64,000 bases of DNA from Gracilaria domingensis (taxonomy: Eukaryota; Rhodophyta; Florideophyceae; Gracilariales; Gracilariaceae), in the NCBI GenBank assembly GCA_022539475.1, contig VCMS01000033.1, forward strand, positions 186,001 to 250,000, read 5' to 3'. The position numbers were made by a program, and so were the translations under genes. Positions 43,326 through 54,437 of this stretch are shown in pieces (position 1 is the stretch's first letter; each line of letters opens with the position of its first letter). The notes under the pieces are model-generated. The model saw only the letters and a list, made by a program, of their open reading frames with translations. It did no database searches and was not told the origin of the DNA.

Positions 43326-43350
43326 GGGCCTTTCCACATAAAGACAGACA
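43326..43350 (+). repeat. Left TIR of the Harbinger element
   Basis: 25 bp, perfect complement of 54917-54941. Confidence 0.92.
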
Positions 43351-43631
43351 ATACGCACCGTGGACACGGAGCATTTGGCAAGATGTCTACAATCTATCCA
43401 TAAAAACATTGGACATTTCTAGAAATTGTGGAAACATTTGCAGACATTTCCAGAGACAAACGCATCCGCTTGGCGCCAAAAAACACAAACAGTATGAAAC
43501 CCAAGAGCAGCTACAAAGAGTACTTAAGCGATGCTAGTTTCACCTTTCCCTCTCAAAATCATCTCTGATCCACACCCCTTCCATCCTCTTCCACTCTTTA
43601 GAACAATTCCTTCCACTCAAGGTTCCATAAA

Positions 43632-44267
43632 ATGTCCGACAATCTTTCCATCGCCGAACAAAATGCCGTAGCAACTCTTGCATCCAGTGGCGCACCAAAA
43701 TGGCCATGCCCATTGTTCCAGCCTCAGACTATATCGTCTACTGATCTGACCCCCAATTCTCAACCAAATCAACCTCACATTGCTTAGTTAAAGACGAATA
43801 CAACTTCGCTGGCAAACTGCAAACCACCAGGCCCAAAACAAGGGTATGATCATGACACAGTGCTGATACTGCTACACAAGATAAAGGCCGCTGGCTATGG
43901 ATCTAAATCTCATCAACGTAAATCTTTGAAGGATGTTTTCAACGCAGCAATTAAGATGGCTAAGGATGAACACGGAATAGTGCGCTCAAGTCAGGCGTGG
44001 CAAAAAAAATTTCTACGACTTCGCAACGATTATACTGCTTACATACAAAAGATTTCCCAATCCGGTCGTGATGGAGACGATGAAGATCTATATAGCAAGC
44101 TCCCCTTTTTCGAACAACTTCACGAATTAGAGTGCGGTAAAGCCCGCCATGAACCTTTTGCTGCTTTCAATACAGCCCATAGAATTGGAAACACCGAGTT
44201 GACCAGCAGTCGCAAACGCGCGAAGACTAATGGAAAAGGGTTCCTCGAACAGTACTCCAATGATTAG
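43632..44267 (+). pseudogene. Harbinger Myb/SANT-like DNA-binding protein with in-frame stop
   Basis: The ATG at 43632 opens 51 codons, stops at TAG 43785-43787, and the same phase then stays open to 44267. The second part (YDHDTVLILLHKIKAAGYGS through AWQKKFLRLRNDYTAYIQKI) is a trihelix Myb/SANT-like domain, the accessory protein that brings Harbinger transposase to DNA and into the nucleus. A Lys/Arg-rich tail (SSRKRAKTNGKG) can act as a nuclear signal. The single stop suggests a nonsense mutation; an intron is less likely since no good GT-AG pair brackets it. Confidence 0.7.
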
Positions 44268-44384
44268 TCCGAACGCCATACTGAGATCGTTAATGAACTG
44301 AAACGTGGAAATGGAGAGCGCCTTATGGAGCGCCTGTTGTTCCAAAAGTTTATTGAGAAGATGTGATGGCGTTTGAAGTCATCA

Positions 44385-44771
44385 TCATTTATTAACAACA
44401 TAGTAAAGAAGTGCATCACGCTGTGCACGACCTCCTGCTGTTTCTCCCGTTACCTCATTTGGGTCTCCCTCTGTGTCTTCAGGTAGTGCTGTATCGTACA
44501 GGTGGCAGTCACTAAGCGATATGTTATGAACGATTATGCATGCCATAAGCATCATCGAAATTGTGTCTTCGTGCTGCAAGAGGACACCTGTTCGCAAAAG
44601 AGGGAACCGGTTTTTTAGAATCCCAAAAGCACATTCTATTGGCTTTCTCGTCGTCGATGCTAAGCGGTCCCACACGCGCAGCACCGGGTTCGCCTTCATC
44701 TCGGCTTCTGAGCTTGATTTCATCATGTTTACTTCGAGCGTAAATGCGCAGTCGCCCATCAAGTAGGGTCT
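44385..44771 (-). pseudogene. Harbinger transposase, C-terminal part
   Basis: Minus-strand continuation of the transposase interrupted at the GGTCT target site. RPYLMGDCAFTL resumes the nuclease, and RKPIECAFGILKNRFPLL holds the catalytic Glu (typical ERxFGxLK motif). It ends at the stop at 44385. Reading further upstream runs into the LTR, so a longer frame to 45035 is artificial. Joined with the other part the gene has 428 codons plus stop, a whole number of triplets, so apart from the insertion the transposase is intact. Confidence 0.85.
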
Positions 44772-45622
44772 TGTAGTGCAACGCATTTTGCGGTATATGC
44801 TCGCTTTGCGAGGAACTCTTGGGCCTGCTGCGCAGGGAAGGTAGAAGGCAGTGCTGAGGTTGGCACAGCATTGCTGGCTTGTCAGACACGTGTAGCACGG
44901 TTGCAAGGGACGGGTGGCACAGCATTGCTGGTAATTTAGATATTTCTTTTGATAGTTTTGGACATATTTTAGGGGGATTACTACACTATATAGTGGCTCG
45001 GCCTTCGGCCCTCGCCGCCAAGTAAAGCTCCCCAACCAGGGTTGAACCTTAGTTCTTGGCTCTAAGCTGCACCGCCTTCGCGTGTTCCCACACCTCTTCG
45101 AGGGTTGGCCGCGTCGTGCACGGTTAGTTTAACCACCCTGTTCACCAGGAGCATCGCCGACACCGTCGTTGTTATTTACCGTTCATTATTACACACTGTC
45201 GTGGATACTCACCCCTGTATAGGGCTTCGTCTTGTTCGCTCGTGTCTCTCGTGGCCCTACTCTCGTTCGCCGCGTCGCCGGGTTTCCTCTTTGGTTTTTC
45301 CCATTCACTTGGGTTCCCGTTTCCCCTTTTTGGGCTTGTCGCCCACCCTTTCGTGGTTTGTGAACCTCCGACACGTAGTCGTTGTCTCCGCCACTTCCGT
45401 GGATTATTAGACCTCATCTGAGGATTACACACACTCACGTGTATCTCCATCCGACTTCTCGGCCATCTCATACCCTCACCCGTACATCGTGACGGTAGGT
45501 CCCGGTTTACGCCCGGCTAGTGCACCTACCCGTGAGGGGCTCTATTGCTGTTGCTACCCTATTGAGGGGAAGGCTCCGAACACCTTTCGTGTCTTTCTCC
45601 CGTTCTCGGGGTTTGCACCACA
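44772..45622 (+). repeat. 5' LTR of Gypsy element 2
   Basis: 851 bp, begins TGTAGTGCAACGC, ends TTTGCACCACA. Shares blocks with the LTR of element 1 (GAGGTTGGCACA, ATTGCTGG, CACGTGTA). CTATATAG near 44990 may be the TATA box. Confidence 0.93.
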
Positions 45623-45624
45623 TT

Positions 45625-45646
45625 TGGTCTCCCGACTTAGAAGTCG
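45625..45646 (+). other. Primer-binding site region of element 2
   Basis: TGGTCTCCC followed by the palindrome CGACTTAGAAGTCG, as in element 1. Confidence 0.6.
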
Positions 45647-46021
45647 TGTTGATTCCAGCAAGCTGGTTTTGTGCACATTCCGGTTTGCCGGCTCGACGTC
45701 GTGGAGAACGCAGATCTTTTCCTCGTGGAAGTCGTGGCCGACTACTGTCGTGATTGGCTTCGTCTTTCCCCGTTTGGGTTGTTGGTCTCGCTCAGTTCTG
45801 AACTGGTTGCTTACCCTATTTCCGTCGTGTGTGATTCCCGTCGGTACGGTGTTGCTACTCTAGAACTGTGTACCAGCTACTCTGGTAGAATCGCCTACTA
45901 TCGTAGTTTGTGGTTCCCATCGATACGGTCGTTTCTACCCACCTTTGTGTGTTACACTCTCGTTTGAGGCACAATCTACAGTTTTCTGGTGTTCTTGGCT
46001 CCGTGTGGAAGTCGTTTCGAC

Positions 46022-46810
46022 ATGGGTCGAACTGCCAGAAGGCAAAACTCAGTCCTACGTGAACCGTCGGATGCCCTCGCAGAGGAAGTCGAAGCCCTGC
46101 AATGCAGGTTGGGACGGACTTCTGTGAAGGATGTATGTGAGAGTCGTTCTGATTCCGAGTCGAATCTATCCGAATCATCGGGTTTAACTCAAACTTCTCA
46201 CAGTTCAACTGGTTCAAGCTCGTCTGGTTGGTCTTCAGATTCTTCCTCCGATTTTTGGAGTTATGCTCGTTCCTTAACAGGAGATTTCTGGTCTGAAACA
46301 GATGCTTTATTCACCACCAACGTGGAAGATCGACTGCATTCTGCAGATTCTTTCCGTTCTCACGGGTTGCGACCTCCTCATAGGAGTGAAGTTATCCAAC
46401 ATGTTGGTCTTGTACGGAGCTATACACGCCAAGCGGTGAGTTTTGGTGAAGGTCGTCAGGCTTTTAATGGCTCAGGATCTGGCACTATCTGCCATTCGTG
46501 CTACAGACACGGTCACATAGACTCGGAATGCCACCTCCCTTTGAGAGAATGGTCCTCTGTTGCTGATAATTATGAGTCTCTCACTCCAGAGGAGGCTGAA
46601 TCCGTTCCGATGACGTCGTATCTTCGCTCGATAGCAGATTTCTCACGGAGCATTCCGGCTGTTCAACCGCAATTCGCGTTGTCAAACACTGCTCCGCAGG
46701 CTGTCGAACCGCATCCTTCGCGTATAGACTATGCTGCTAGCACCTCACTGCTAGTGGTTCAGGATTCTGTGGCTCCGCCCGTGGCGGTTGAGTCCCAGAA
46801 AAACTGGTAA
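46022..46810 (+). CDS. Truncated gag of element 2
   Basis: The ATG at 46022 opens 262 codons in one frame. Basic start (MGRTARRQ), short helical segment (ALAEEVEALQCRLG), Ser/Asp-rich linker, then the zinc knuckle CHSCYRHGHIDSEC and the SVADNYESLTPEEAESVPMT segment found also in element 1 gag. The whole capsid domain between is deleted. The frame ends AAA AAC TGG TAA at 46810. Confidence 0.8.
   Translation: MGRTARRQNSVLREPSDALAEEVEALQCRLGRTSVKDVCESRSDSESNLSESSGLTQTSHSSTGSSSSGWSSDSSSDFWSYARSLTGDFWSETDALFTTNVEDRLHSADSFRSHGLRPPHRSEVIQHVGLVRSYTRQAVSFGEGRQAFNGSGSGTICHSCYRHGHIDSECHLPLREWSSVADNYESLTPEEAESVPMTSYLRSIADFSRSIPAVQPQFALSNTAPQAVEPHPSRIDYAASTSLLVVQDSVAPPVAVESQKNW
46798..46804 (+). promoter_or_regulatory. 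Candidate -1 frameshift site of element 2
   Basis: G-AAA-AAC just before the gag end; -1 slip enters the open protease frame. Followed by a 16-bp palindrome TCTCCACATGTGGAGA. Confidence 0.6.
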
Positions 46811-49464
46811 AGGGAGTCTCCACATGTGGAGAGGCGTCCTCTATATCGAGGTTGCCGACGCCCGAGGCTTCTTCGCCTCGCTCCCAGGTCAAAATCCTCA
46901 CAAGGAAAGAGGCCGTCTTAGACGTGGACTCTGAACACTTTGGTGTTTTGCGTCGACCGTGGCAACGGGTTCGTCATAACCGGTTCCCGGATCGAGTCAT
47001 GGTCATGTCAAAGCGACACTTCAAAGTGTTCGCTGACATTGGCCACTCTACCCATTTTATGGTGCGTTATCTCACTGTTTTGGATACAGGTGCTGGTCCG
47101 AACTTCGTCGTAGAATCTCTTTTACCGCAGTCATTGCGTGATCGAATCCGCAATTGCGTGCTTCCGGAAGTCGCTGATGCGAGTGACACCCTGTTGTCAA
47201 CAGTTGGTAAGGTTGACATGGTCGTTCGCTTAGGACCGTTCGTGCTGAAGCTCGACTTTATTGTATGTCTGTCATTGCCGGCCCCCATCATTTTGGGTTG
47301 TAACTTTTGCGACGAAGTTGTCGAATCCATTCGACCCCGGTCGAAGCGTGTGGATTTGGCCGATGGTTCTTCTGTCCCAATCGTGCGTCGTCCGCTGAAG
47401 CGTGCGTCGAAAAAGAAAGTCCTTCTACCTGTGGCACAGGAATATCTACCGGCCTCCCGGGAATCTAACAAGCTTCGTGTTCACGGATCGCTTTGCATAG
47501 CGCCACAATCCCAAGCTTGGGTTCGAGTCAGTTCCCGTCATCACGGAGTTCGATTTGTTCAGCAGGTACCGTCACTGTCTAACAGGCGTGGTCTCGCATT
47601 CGCGGATGTTCTAGTTCATGTTGAACCGGACAAACCGTTTACGGTGCTGGTTTCCAATCTTGGACGTAAGCACCAGTATCTGGCTCACAACCAAGTTATT
47701 GGATCTGTTTTACCTCATCCTATGGCAGTTGCCTCTTCTGAGATATGTGCTGCCGATGCAATCGGTGTACTACACTCTAAGGAGGTGGAAGATATTTCGA
47801 AACGTTCGAAAGGGAGACCGAACGATTCGGAGTGTTTGCCCATATCAATGGTTGTGTTTGCCAAGCTTTCGAATGAATCTTGGTTCGCTTGCCTCGACTA
47901 CCGTCGGTCTGGCGCGACAGAGACTCAAACAATGTCCTCTTCAAAGAGAGATGATGCTCAACCAATGCTGGATAGTGTACCGTACTCTACGGATTATGAA
48001 AGATGTTGGAAGTTATGGCTCACAGGAATGCCCACCGCTGTACAGCGTGCTATGAATCGCGCTTGCGAACGGCTCAACGAGAAGCAACACGCTGTCAAGC
48101 GGACATCGTCACATGCTCGTGACGAGAACGCTTGCTCTAAGAACGATGAAGTCGTTGATGATCCCGTTCTTACGGTGGAAACTACAGTTCCTGTACGAGT
48201 AGACATTCAACCTGTAAAGCAGGGTATGCGTATGCGTTCCCAATCGTTGGGTTTCTCAATGCTCCCGAAGCTTTCGGATGTTTGCCAGAACAGCTTTTCT
48301 ACTCTCACGCATCTGTGCGGCGTTTATCCCCGTCATTTGGGTGTTTCTACAGCTACCCATGACGCTCCGTCTAAGGAGGGGGAGGGACACGCACGCATTG
48401 TCGCGGAAAGTGAATCACCGGTGTTGCTACCGTCGCAGATATCCCGTGATTTACGGAGAGAAGAAGTGGAGGCATAAGTGCCGCAAGACACCGTCAAGGA
48501 CGTGATTGCTAAGTACACCACTGTCAGTGGGCAGGAACATTTGCTGCAGCGTGCTGAAGTCGGAAAGAACGCGCCGAAGTTGGCCGCTGACGCGCAGGAC
48601 TCTGCGGAGGACGCACAACCTTCTAAGAGGGATCGCAACCCTTCAGAGGGACAAGTAACGCAATCTACGGACTCGAAGATGTCCCAGGATACTGGTAATG
48701 CTCACCCGCTTGAGGAATCGTCGCACGAACCCGCGCCTATCGTCGCTCAGACGCAGGACGCGGAGTACACTCTCGTTCGAGATGTTCCCTCGGCAACGCC
48801 GGAAGTTGAAGTTGATCACCCGATTTCTCGGCAGAGCACGGCTACGGTTACGCGGGATACTGCTGTACGGAGTATTCCGGTCGCCACGCAGTTGCATATC
48901 GTCGCTGACGACCGCCCAACACTGCGTATGCAGGCGCAAAGTAAGAAGGTCGCCGCTGATGCCTGTATCCACCACACTGCAGAGCAGGAAGAAGAGACTC
49001 TCGATGAAGATAGAAGTAAGCACCCCGGATCGGGTTTGGAGGAAGTAGAGCCAGGCCCGTCCGTGGGGAAGTTGTCGTACGCACGTCACGACGGTTCACC
49101 AAGTCATGACGGTGCCCCACTATTTCGAGAAACGGATTACAACCCTGATTTAGGGATAACACACACTGCCGTTGCAGGAGTCCGTGCGCGCCACGAATCT
49201 CGTGACACGAGCCCTGCATCACGCAGTGCGTCAGTTCAGTCGACCGGCAGTGCCGCAGCCACGAACCGTCGTCCGGAGTCACGTGAATCGGCACGCGCCG
49301 TGGTAGGCAATCCGCCTCCCTGCTTGGGACTCCCGTCAACACTGAAAGTTTCTCGAGTTCGAGACGTTGGTGAGCCCGTCATGACGGAGGGTACGCATAA
49401 GGAACCTCCTTCGAGGACGTACGACGACCTTCAGTGGAGTACTGTACCGACATTTACGTCGTGA
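46805..49464 (+). pseudogene. Pol remnant of element 2: protease plus low-complexity tail
   Basis: The frame carries the aspartic protease (VLDTGAGPNFVVESLL) and the region after it, much like element 1. It jumps near 47800 from the pre-RT linker to a short segment (LSNESWFACLDYRRS) reminiscent of an RT fragment, then to the region after integrase. A TAA at 48475-48477 interrupts, and the same phase continues to 49464 (PQDTVKDVIAKYTTVSG), parallel to the post-integrase tail of element 1 (SPQDTVEDVVATDTTVSG). No RT, RNase H, integrase core or chromodomain. The protease itself looks intact. Confidence 0.8.
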
Positions 49465-51644
49465 AGGTGCACTCTGGGTAGAGAAAATTTAAAAGAAGAC
49501 ACGTTGCCCTCAGGAAGAGGAGAAGATGAAGAAGTTCACTCAGAAGAGGAATGGACACTCAGAAGAGGAATTCAGAGACTCTAGAAGAGGAATGGATATT
49601 CAGAAGTGAAGAGAAGAAATTTGTACTCGCATTTTGCGGTTGAAGTCCGACTTGTGTCGTGTCGAGCCGCACATGTTCGATTTTCAAAGTTATAACCCTG
49701 AAAGGTTTTTTATCCAGCTTGCTGGTTCACTTCCATCTTTGTGGATCACAAGAATGGTTTTTCCCTTTCAGAAGGAGGTACTGTTTCCGTGTATATCACG
49801 TGTATCTACCGGGTTTAATACCGTTTCGAGTTTCTGCCCAGCATGGCTGGTTGGCGTTAAATTCCTGTTTACCAGGGTTCGTTCTCGTCAACAACGGGTT
49901 TTCTCCGTTTTACGGCACTCGCTGTCCACTCTGTGCCGTGGATATTCTAGAACGTCACGCAGATTGCGTAAGAACCACGATTGTCATCGGTTTTCACGGC
50001 CTTGCATAATGCTCGTCACTCTCGTAGTCGAGGATAATTTTTGGTCGACCGATTTCTCTCGGGAGCTTCATTCTTTCCCGCACTGCGGTTGGTAATTCAT
50101 TTCACCGTTTACACGGGCTTTGGAACACTTTCCGACTGGCTTTCGTGCGTTTCTACACGGTCTGATACCGGAGGATACACTTCTTGTTCGAAAGTTTCTA
50201 TTTGTTATATGACCCATTTTCATGGTGTTACTGTTGTTCTCAGCCTTGCTGGTTTGGTTATCTCCGTTTTCACCGGCTTTCTACAACGTCTGCTGTTTGC
50301 CTTTAATAAGGATCCTACACTGCTTCAGGCTGTACTCACCGTTTTCGGGTTGGAGAAGTTCACGGACTACCGGTTTAATATATTCCGAAGGACGGATTTT
50401 CGTTTCGTCTATGACGCTGTCTCTTTCCCACCACTGGGTTTCGTTGCACGGCATGCCGGCGCTGTGTTGCGTATGTTCACTCCCAGTTGGGATCTGGTCA
50501 CGTCGAAGACGGATTGAGGAAGCCGAAGATTTGGGTTGTTGACGTTAATATTATATTTATTGAAAACACGTCTGTATCTCGACGGTATGAGCTCCGTTTC
50601 TTCAACGGGATACTTCCTCCTTGAGGTTGGCTTCCACGCTTTCAGCGCGCAGAGCGATCACATCTCCCGATGGTTTCTTTCCGCGTTGCGGCAACGATTG
50701 AAACGCCCCAATATGGGATTGACCGGAAACCCCGATATCTCGGTTCATGAAGCCCTGGAAAGGGAAAGAAGTCCGCCGAAGCGTGCGTATTTGACTCACT
50801 GAGTCTGCCGCAGTCTTGCGGGTGGATATGGCACTCCGTCATTGACGGGCTGTGAACTCCGGACCCGTTTACGGGCTTGTACATGTCAGTTTTCAGCCAG
50901 ATTTCTGGAACTTTGTCAAACTCCCGATATTATCGGTTGGAAGACCCTGGAAGGGTAAGAGGGAACCGCGATTTCGCGTGCGTCGATGCCCAAGAGCCTA
51001 CCGCAGTACTGCATGCTTGTTTAAGTGTCCGTCAACGACGTGGTATGGAGTTTAAAGCCCCGTTTTCGGGAAGGTTATGGCATTTCGTCACCAGTGTTCT
51101 GGGAGTTTGCTAGCCGCTTCGCGCGTGTGCTGTACCGTCATTGACGTGATACGAGACCCAGTTTGGGAGGTCAGACCGCATGTTTGCGGGTGGTTTTCTT
51201 GAACCGTCAGTGACGTGGTGAGGAAGTGAAAACCCCGTTTCCGGGTCATGGAGGGCTTGTTGCACCTATCGTATTAGGGCTGTGTTGGTCGTGTCGCACA
51301 AGGAGTATCCGTCATTGACGTTGTTTGGAGCACCCATTGGGGATATCGTGCCGCATGTTCGCGTGGTGTTCCGCTCAACGCAAGAACGTCGTTCAAACGC
51401 GGAGAACGCCATTCTGGGCGTACTGTAAGCAATTCTGCCACAATGTCGGGAGGCTCGAAGCCCGTCATCGGGTGGCAATAGCAGCTCCGGAGGAGGCTTG
51501 GAAGCAGGAAGAAGGACTCGGAGAACCGGAGCGCAACCTGGAAAACTGGCGATGGCTCGCATATACCGCTCCTGCGGTGATGTTACCCAACTTTGTTGGC
51601 TTGTCCGGTGCTTCAACCGTCATCGCGACGTGGTGTTCGCACCT
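49465..51644 (+). repeat. 3' noncoding region of element 2: series of tiny stem-loops
   Basis: Between pol and PPT, short inverted repeats with 1-4-nt loops follow each other every ~20-45 nt. Examples: CCGTC-ATT-GACGG (50836-50848), CCCGT-TT-ACGGG (50864-50875), CCAGA-TT-TCTGG (50897-50908), CCGATA-T-TATCGG (50924-50936), ACCCT-GGA-AGGGT (50944-50956), CGCGA-TT-TCGCG (50967-50978), GCAGTACTGC (51003-51012), CCCG-TTTT-CGGG (51059-51070), CCAG-TGTT-CTGG (51091-51102), CGTCA-T-TGACG (51136-51146), CCCA-GTT-TGGG (51157-51167). Sequences differ; only the fold pattern recurs. Confidence 0.7.
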
Positions 51645-51657
51645 AAGGAGGGGGATA
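51645..51657 (+). other. Polypurine tract of element 2
   Basis: AAGGAGGGGGATA directly before the 3' LTR; close match to element 1. Confidence 0.85.
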
Positions 51658-52508
51658 TGTAGTGCAACGCATTTTGCGGTATATGCTCGCTTTGCGAGGA
51701 ACTCTTGGGCCTGCTGCGCAGGGAAGGTAGAAGGCAGTGCTGAGGTTGGCACAGCATTGCTGGCTTGTCAGACACGTGTAGCACGGTTGCAAGGGACGGG
51801 TGGCACAGCATTGCTGGTAATTTAGATATTTCTTTTGATAGTTTTGGACATATTTTAGGGGGATTACTACACTATATAGTGGCTCGGCCTTCGGCCCTCG
51901 CCGCCAAGTAAAGCTCCCCAACCAGGGTTGAACCTTAGTTCTTGGCTCTAAGCTGCACCGCCTTCGCGTGTTCCCACACCTCTTCGAGGGTTGGCCGCGT
52001 CGTGCACGGTTAGTTTAACCACCCTGTTCACCAGGAGCATCGCCGACACCGTCGTTGTTATTTACCGTTCATTATTACACACTGTCGTGGATACTCACCC
52101 CTGTATAGGGCTTCGTCTTGTTCGCTCGTGTCTCTCGTGGCCCTACTCTCGTTCGCCGCGTCGCCGGGTTTCCTCTTTGGTTTTTCCCATTCACTTGGGT
52201 TCCCGTTTCCCCTTTTTGGGCTTGTCGCCCACCCTTTCGTGGTTTGTGAACCTCCGACACGTAGTCGTTGTCTCCGCCACTTCCGTGGATTATTAGACCT
52301 CATCTGAGGATTACACACACTCACGTGTATCTCCATCCGACTTCTCGGCCATCTCATACCCTCACCCGTACATCGTGACGGTAGGTCCCGGTTTACGCCC
52401 GGCTAGTGCACCTACCCGTGAGGGGCTCTATTGCTGTTGCTACCCTATTGAGGGGAAGGCTCCGAACACCTTTCGTGTCTTTCTCCCGTTCTCGGGGTTT
52501 GCACCACA
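51658..52508 (+). repeat. 3' LTR of Gypsy element 2
   Basis: 851 bp, reads the same as 44772-45622. Confidence 0.93.
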
Positions 52509-53413
52509 GGTCTCACACCAACGCCTGCAATTGACAGATCTTTTATGCATCCGGGGCCAATCCATTCTGCACTCTCAATGTTTTGCTTTAGCACCGACCT
52601 CCCGTAGATTGTGCTGTCCCCCAACACGCCTGGAAGTCCGACATCAGCATATATTATCCTCCTCGAAGCATCGCACACCGCAAAAATTATAATACTAGTA
52701 AAGCCCTTGTAACAGCGGTACTCATAATATTGATCTTGGGGGCATGCCGGCCAGCGAATGTGTGTGCCATCAATTGCGCCCACGCAATACGGAAGCCCAG
52801 CTTGTCTCTCGAATCCAGCCATTACATGAGCAAGCTCCTGCTCTGTTGTAGGAAACCTCACTTCATGATTAAAGGTCCCGCAAATGAGGTTAGATACATG
52901 TCGCACTGAGTCGTCAACCGTGCTTCGCCCTATACCCAATGTTGTGGCAACTCGTTCGCAAGTGCCACCTCCCACGTACATCAGAAAAGCTGCCACCCGG
53001 AGCTCAGGAGCCAGCGGTTTTCTTCCTCTTGTTCCTTGTTGCCCCGAAATCACCGAGTACACTGCCGCCACCAGCCTGCAAAATACTTCGTGCGAAACTC
53101 TGAAAATCGATGTCCAAGTCGGCGTTAGCCTTACGTCAGCATGCAAAGCGTAGTCATATAACCATCTGGGTGAGTTTCTCACTCTGCGCCACACTCGCTC
53201 AGAACCACCACCTCGTAAATCACAAAACCTGACAAACAGGTCCATCGCATCCCCTTCTGAGTACAGGGAGGCAACGAGCTCCTCGCTTTCATCCTCAAGA
53301 GAAAGCAAGCATTGCGCAATCAATCCAAAAGCCTGCCTCGGGTGCAATCGCGTTTCAAACCCATTGCCACGTCGTGACGCGATATGCGGTGGTTCATTGT
53401 CAGGACCACTCAT
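52509..53413 (-). pseudogene. Harbinger transposase, N-terminal part (cut by LTR insertion)
   Basis: The ATG at 53413 (MSGPDNEPPHIASRR) begins a typical Harbinger transposase. A helix-turn-helix-like region (LRVAAFLMYVGGGTCERVAT then LGIGRSTVDDSVRHV) is followed by the DDE_4 nuclease, with CVGAIDGTHIRWP (first Asp) and VGLPGVLGDSTIYGR (second Asp). The frame runs into the LTR at 52508 and reads about 20 LTR codons before a stop. The third catalytic residue lies in the fragment at 44385-44771. PIF/Harbinger transposases cut at TWA-type sites, matching the TAA duplication. Confidence 0.88.
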
Positions 53414-53529
53414 TTTTTGCTTCTGAAAGAGGCTGTAACTATCCCAACAGAGTGTCGACAGAAGCAGAAATTTGAAGCGAGAATACGAACGGATCACGAC
53501 ACCGGAACGGAACAGTGGGTCTTACTGAT

Positions 53530-54437
53530 GAGGTGGCGGCGACTGCGACGTAATTGCCACTCTGCGGTGGTGGCGGCGGCGGCGGAAATCCGGGTCGAGA
53601 AAATGGCGGCGTCTTCGGGGTATCCGCGGCGATGCGGTTGGCGGTGAGGCCGTTGTGGCAAAAACGGACGTGTTGCAGCGTCAGTGTGGTGGCGACAGCG
53701 GCGGTGTTCGGAGATGGCGAGTTTTGGGTGACGGCAGTGTTGGTGACGGCAGTGTTGTTGCGACGGGGCAATGGTGGAGAAGGCGGGACTTAGCGTCTCT
53801 TGAGCGTCGACGATGGTGCGGTGACGGCAATGGCGAGGAGCAAGAACGGCAAAGTGATGGTGACGGCAGGTTTGCGGCGGCGGAGCAGTGCGTGCGACGA
53901 TGAGGTTCTGCGACGGCTCCGTAGCGGCGACGGCTGTGTGGCTTTGGCGGTTGTGTGGCGGCGACGGCTCGGTTGGCGGCGACGGCTCGGTGGCAACGAC
54001 TGCTGTGTGGCGGCGTCGGCTGTGTCGTGGAAACTGCTCGATGGCGGGAATGGCTCGGTGGCGGCGAGGGCTGTGGGGAGGCAACGGCTCCGTGGCGGTG
54101 ACTCTTATGCGGTGGTGATGGTTGCGAAGCGGTGACGACTCGGTGGCGGGGAGGGCTCCGTGGTGGCGACGGTTGTGGGAAGGCGACGGCTGTGGGGCGG
54201 CGACGGCTTGTGTGGCGGCGACGACTTGTGTGGCGGCGACAATTCGATGGCGGGCACGGCTTTTGTGGGTGCCAAGTCTTGGCGGCGGCGACGTCTGTAG
54301 GGCGGCTACTGCTCTGTGGAGGCGGCGGCTTTAGGGCGGCGACGACTGTGAGTCTTGGACGGCTCGGTGCGTTTGACGGCTCGTTGGCAGCGACTTTTGG
54401 TTCGTAGCGACGGCGCGGTGACGGTAACCTTTTGGAA
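53530..54437. repeat. Degenerate ~18-bp GC-rich minisatellite in the Harbinger element
   Basis: Units of the type TGTGTGGCGGCGACGGCT repeat with substitutions, clearest at 53930-54260; a further patch lies at about 54575-54750. Reading frames in both directions are by-products. Located between the transposase start and the right TIR. Confidence 0.75.

Larger units (their letters stand above)
44772..52508 (+). mobile_element. Internally deleted Ty3/Gypsy element (non-autonomous relative of element 1)
   Basis: 7,737 bp, target duplication GGTCT (44767-44771 and 52509-52513), 851-bp LTRs that read the same along their length. PBS, PPT, gag ends, frameshift site, protease and the low-complexity pol tail are homologous to element 1. 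The capsid region of gag and all of RT, RNase H, integrase and the chromodomain are missing. It therefore must have been mobilised in trans, recently to judge from the LTRs. Confidence 0.92.

Noticed and set aside
44385-45035. 216-codon minus-strand protein at the left LTR
   Set aside because: Its first ~88 codons are LTR (repeated at 51658-51921); only the part below 44772 is transposase.
44990-45110. tRNA-like sequence in the LTR of element 2
   Set aside because: A GGGTTGAACC segment recalls a T-arm, but no acceptor, D-arm or anticodon arm can be placed around it.
49465-51644. CRISPR-like array
   Set aside because: Regular spacing of small palindromes suggested it, but the stems differ in sequence, there are no constant repeats or spacers, and the host is eukaryotic.
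52445-53497. Harbinger transposase as a complete 350-aa gene
   Set aside because: The C-terminal ~22 codons come from the LTR and the first codons are non-ATG; the gene continues at 44771.
53494-54407. Several 90-200-codon frames in the GGCGACGG-rich stretch
   Set aside because: Minisatellite with a period divisible by three keeps all frames open; no domain or start context.
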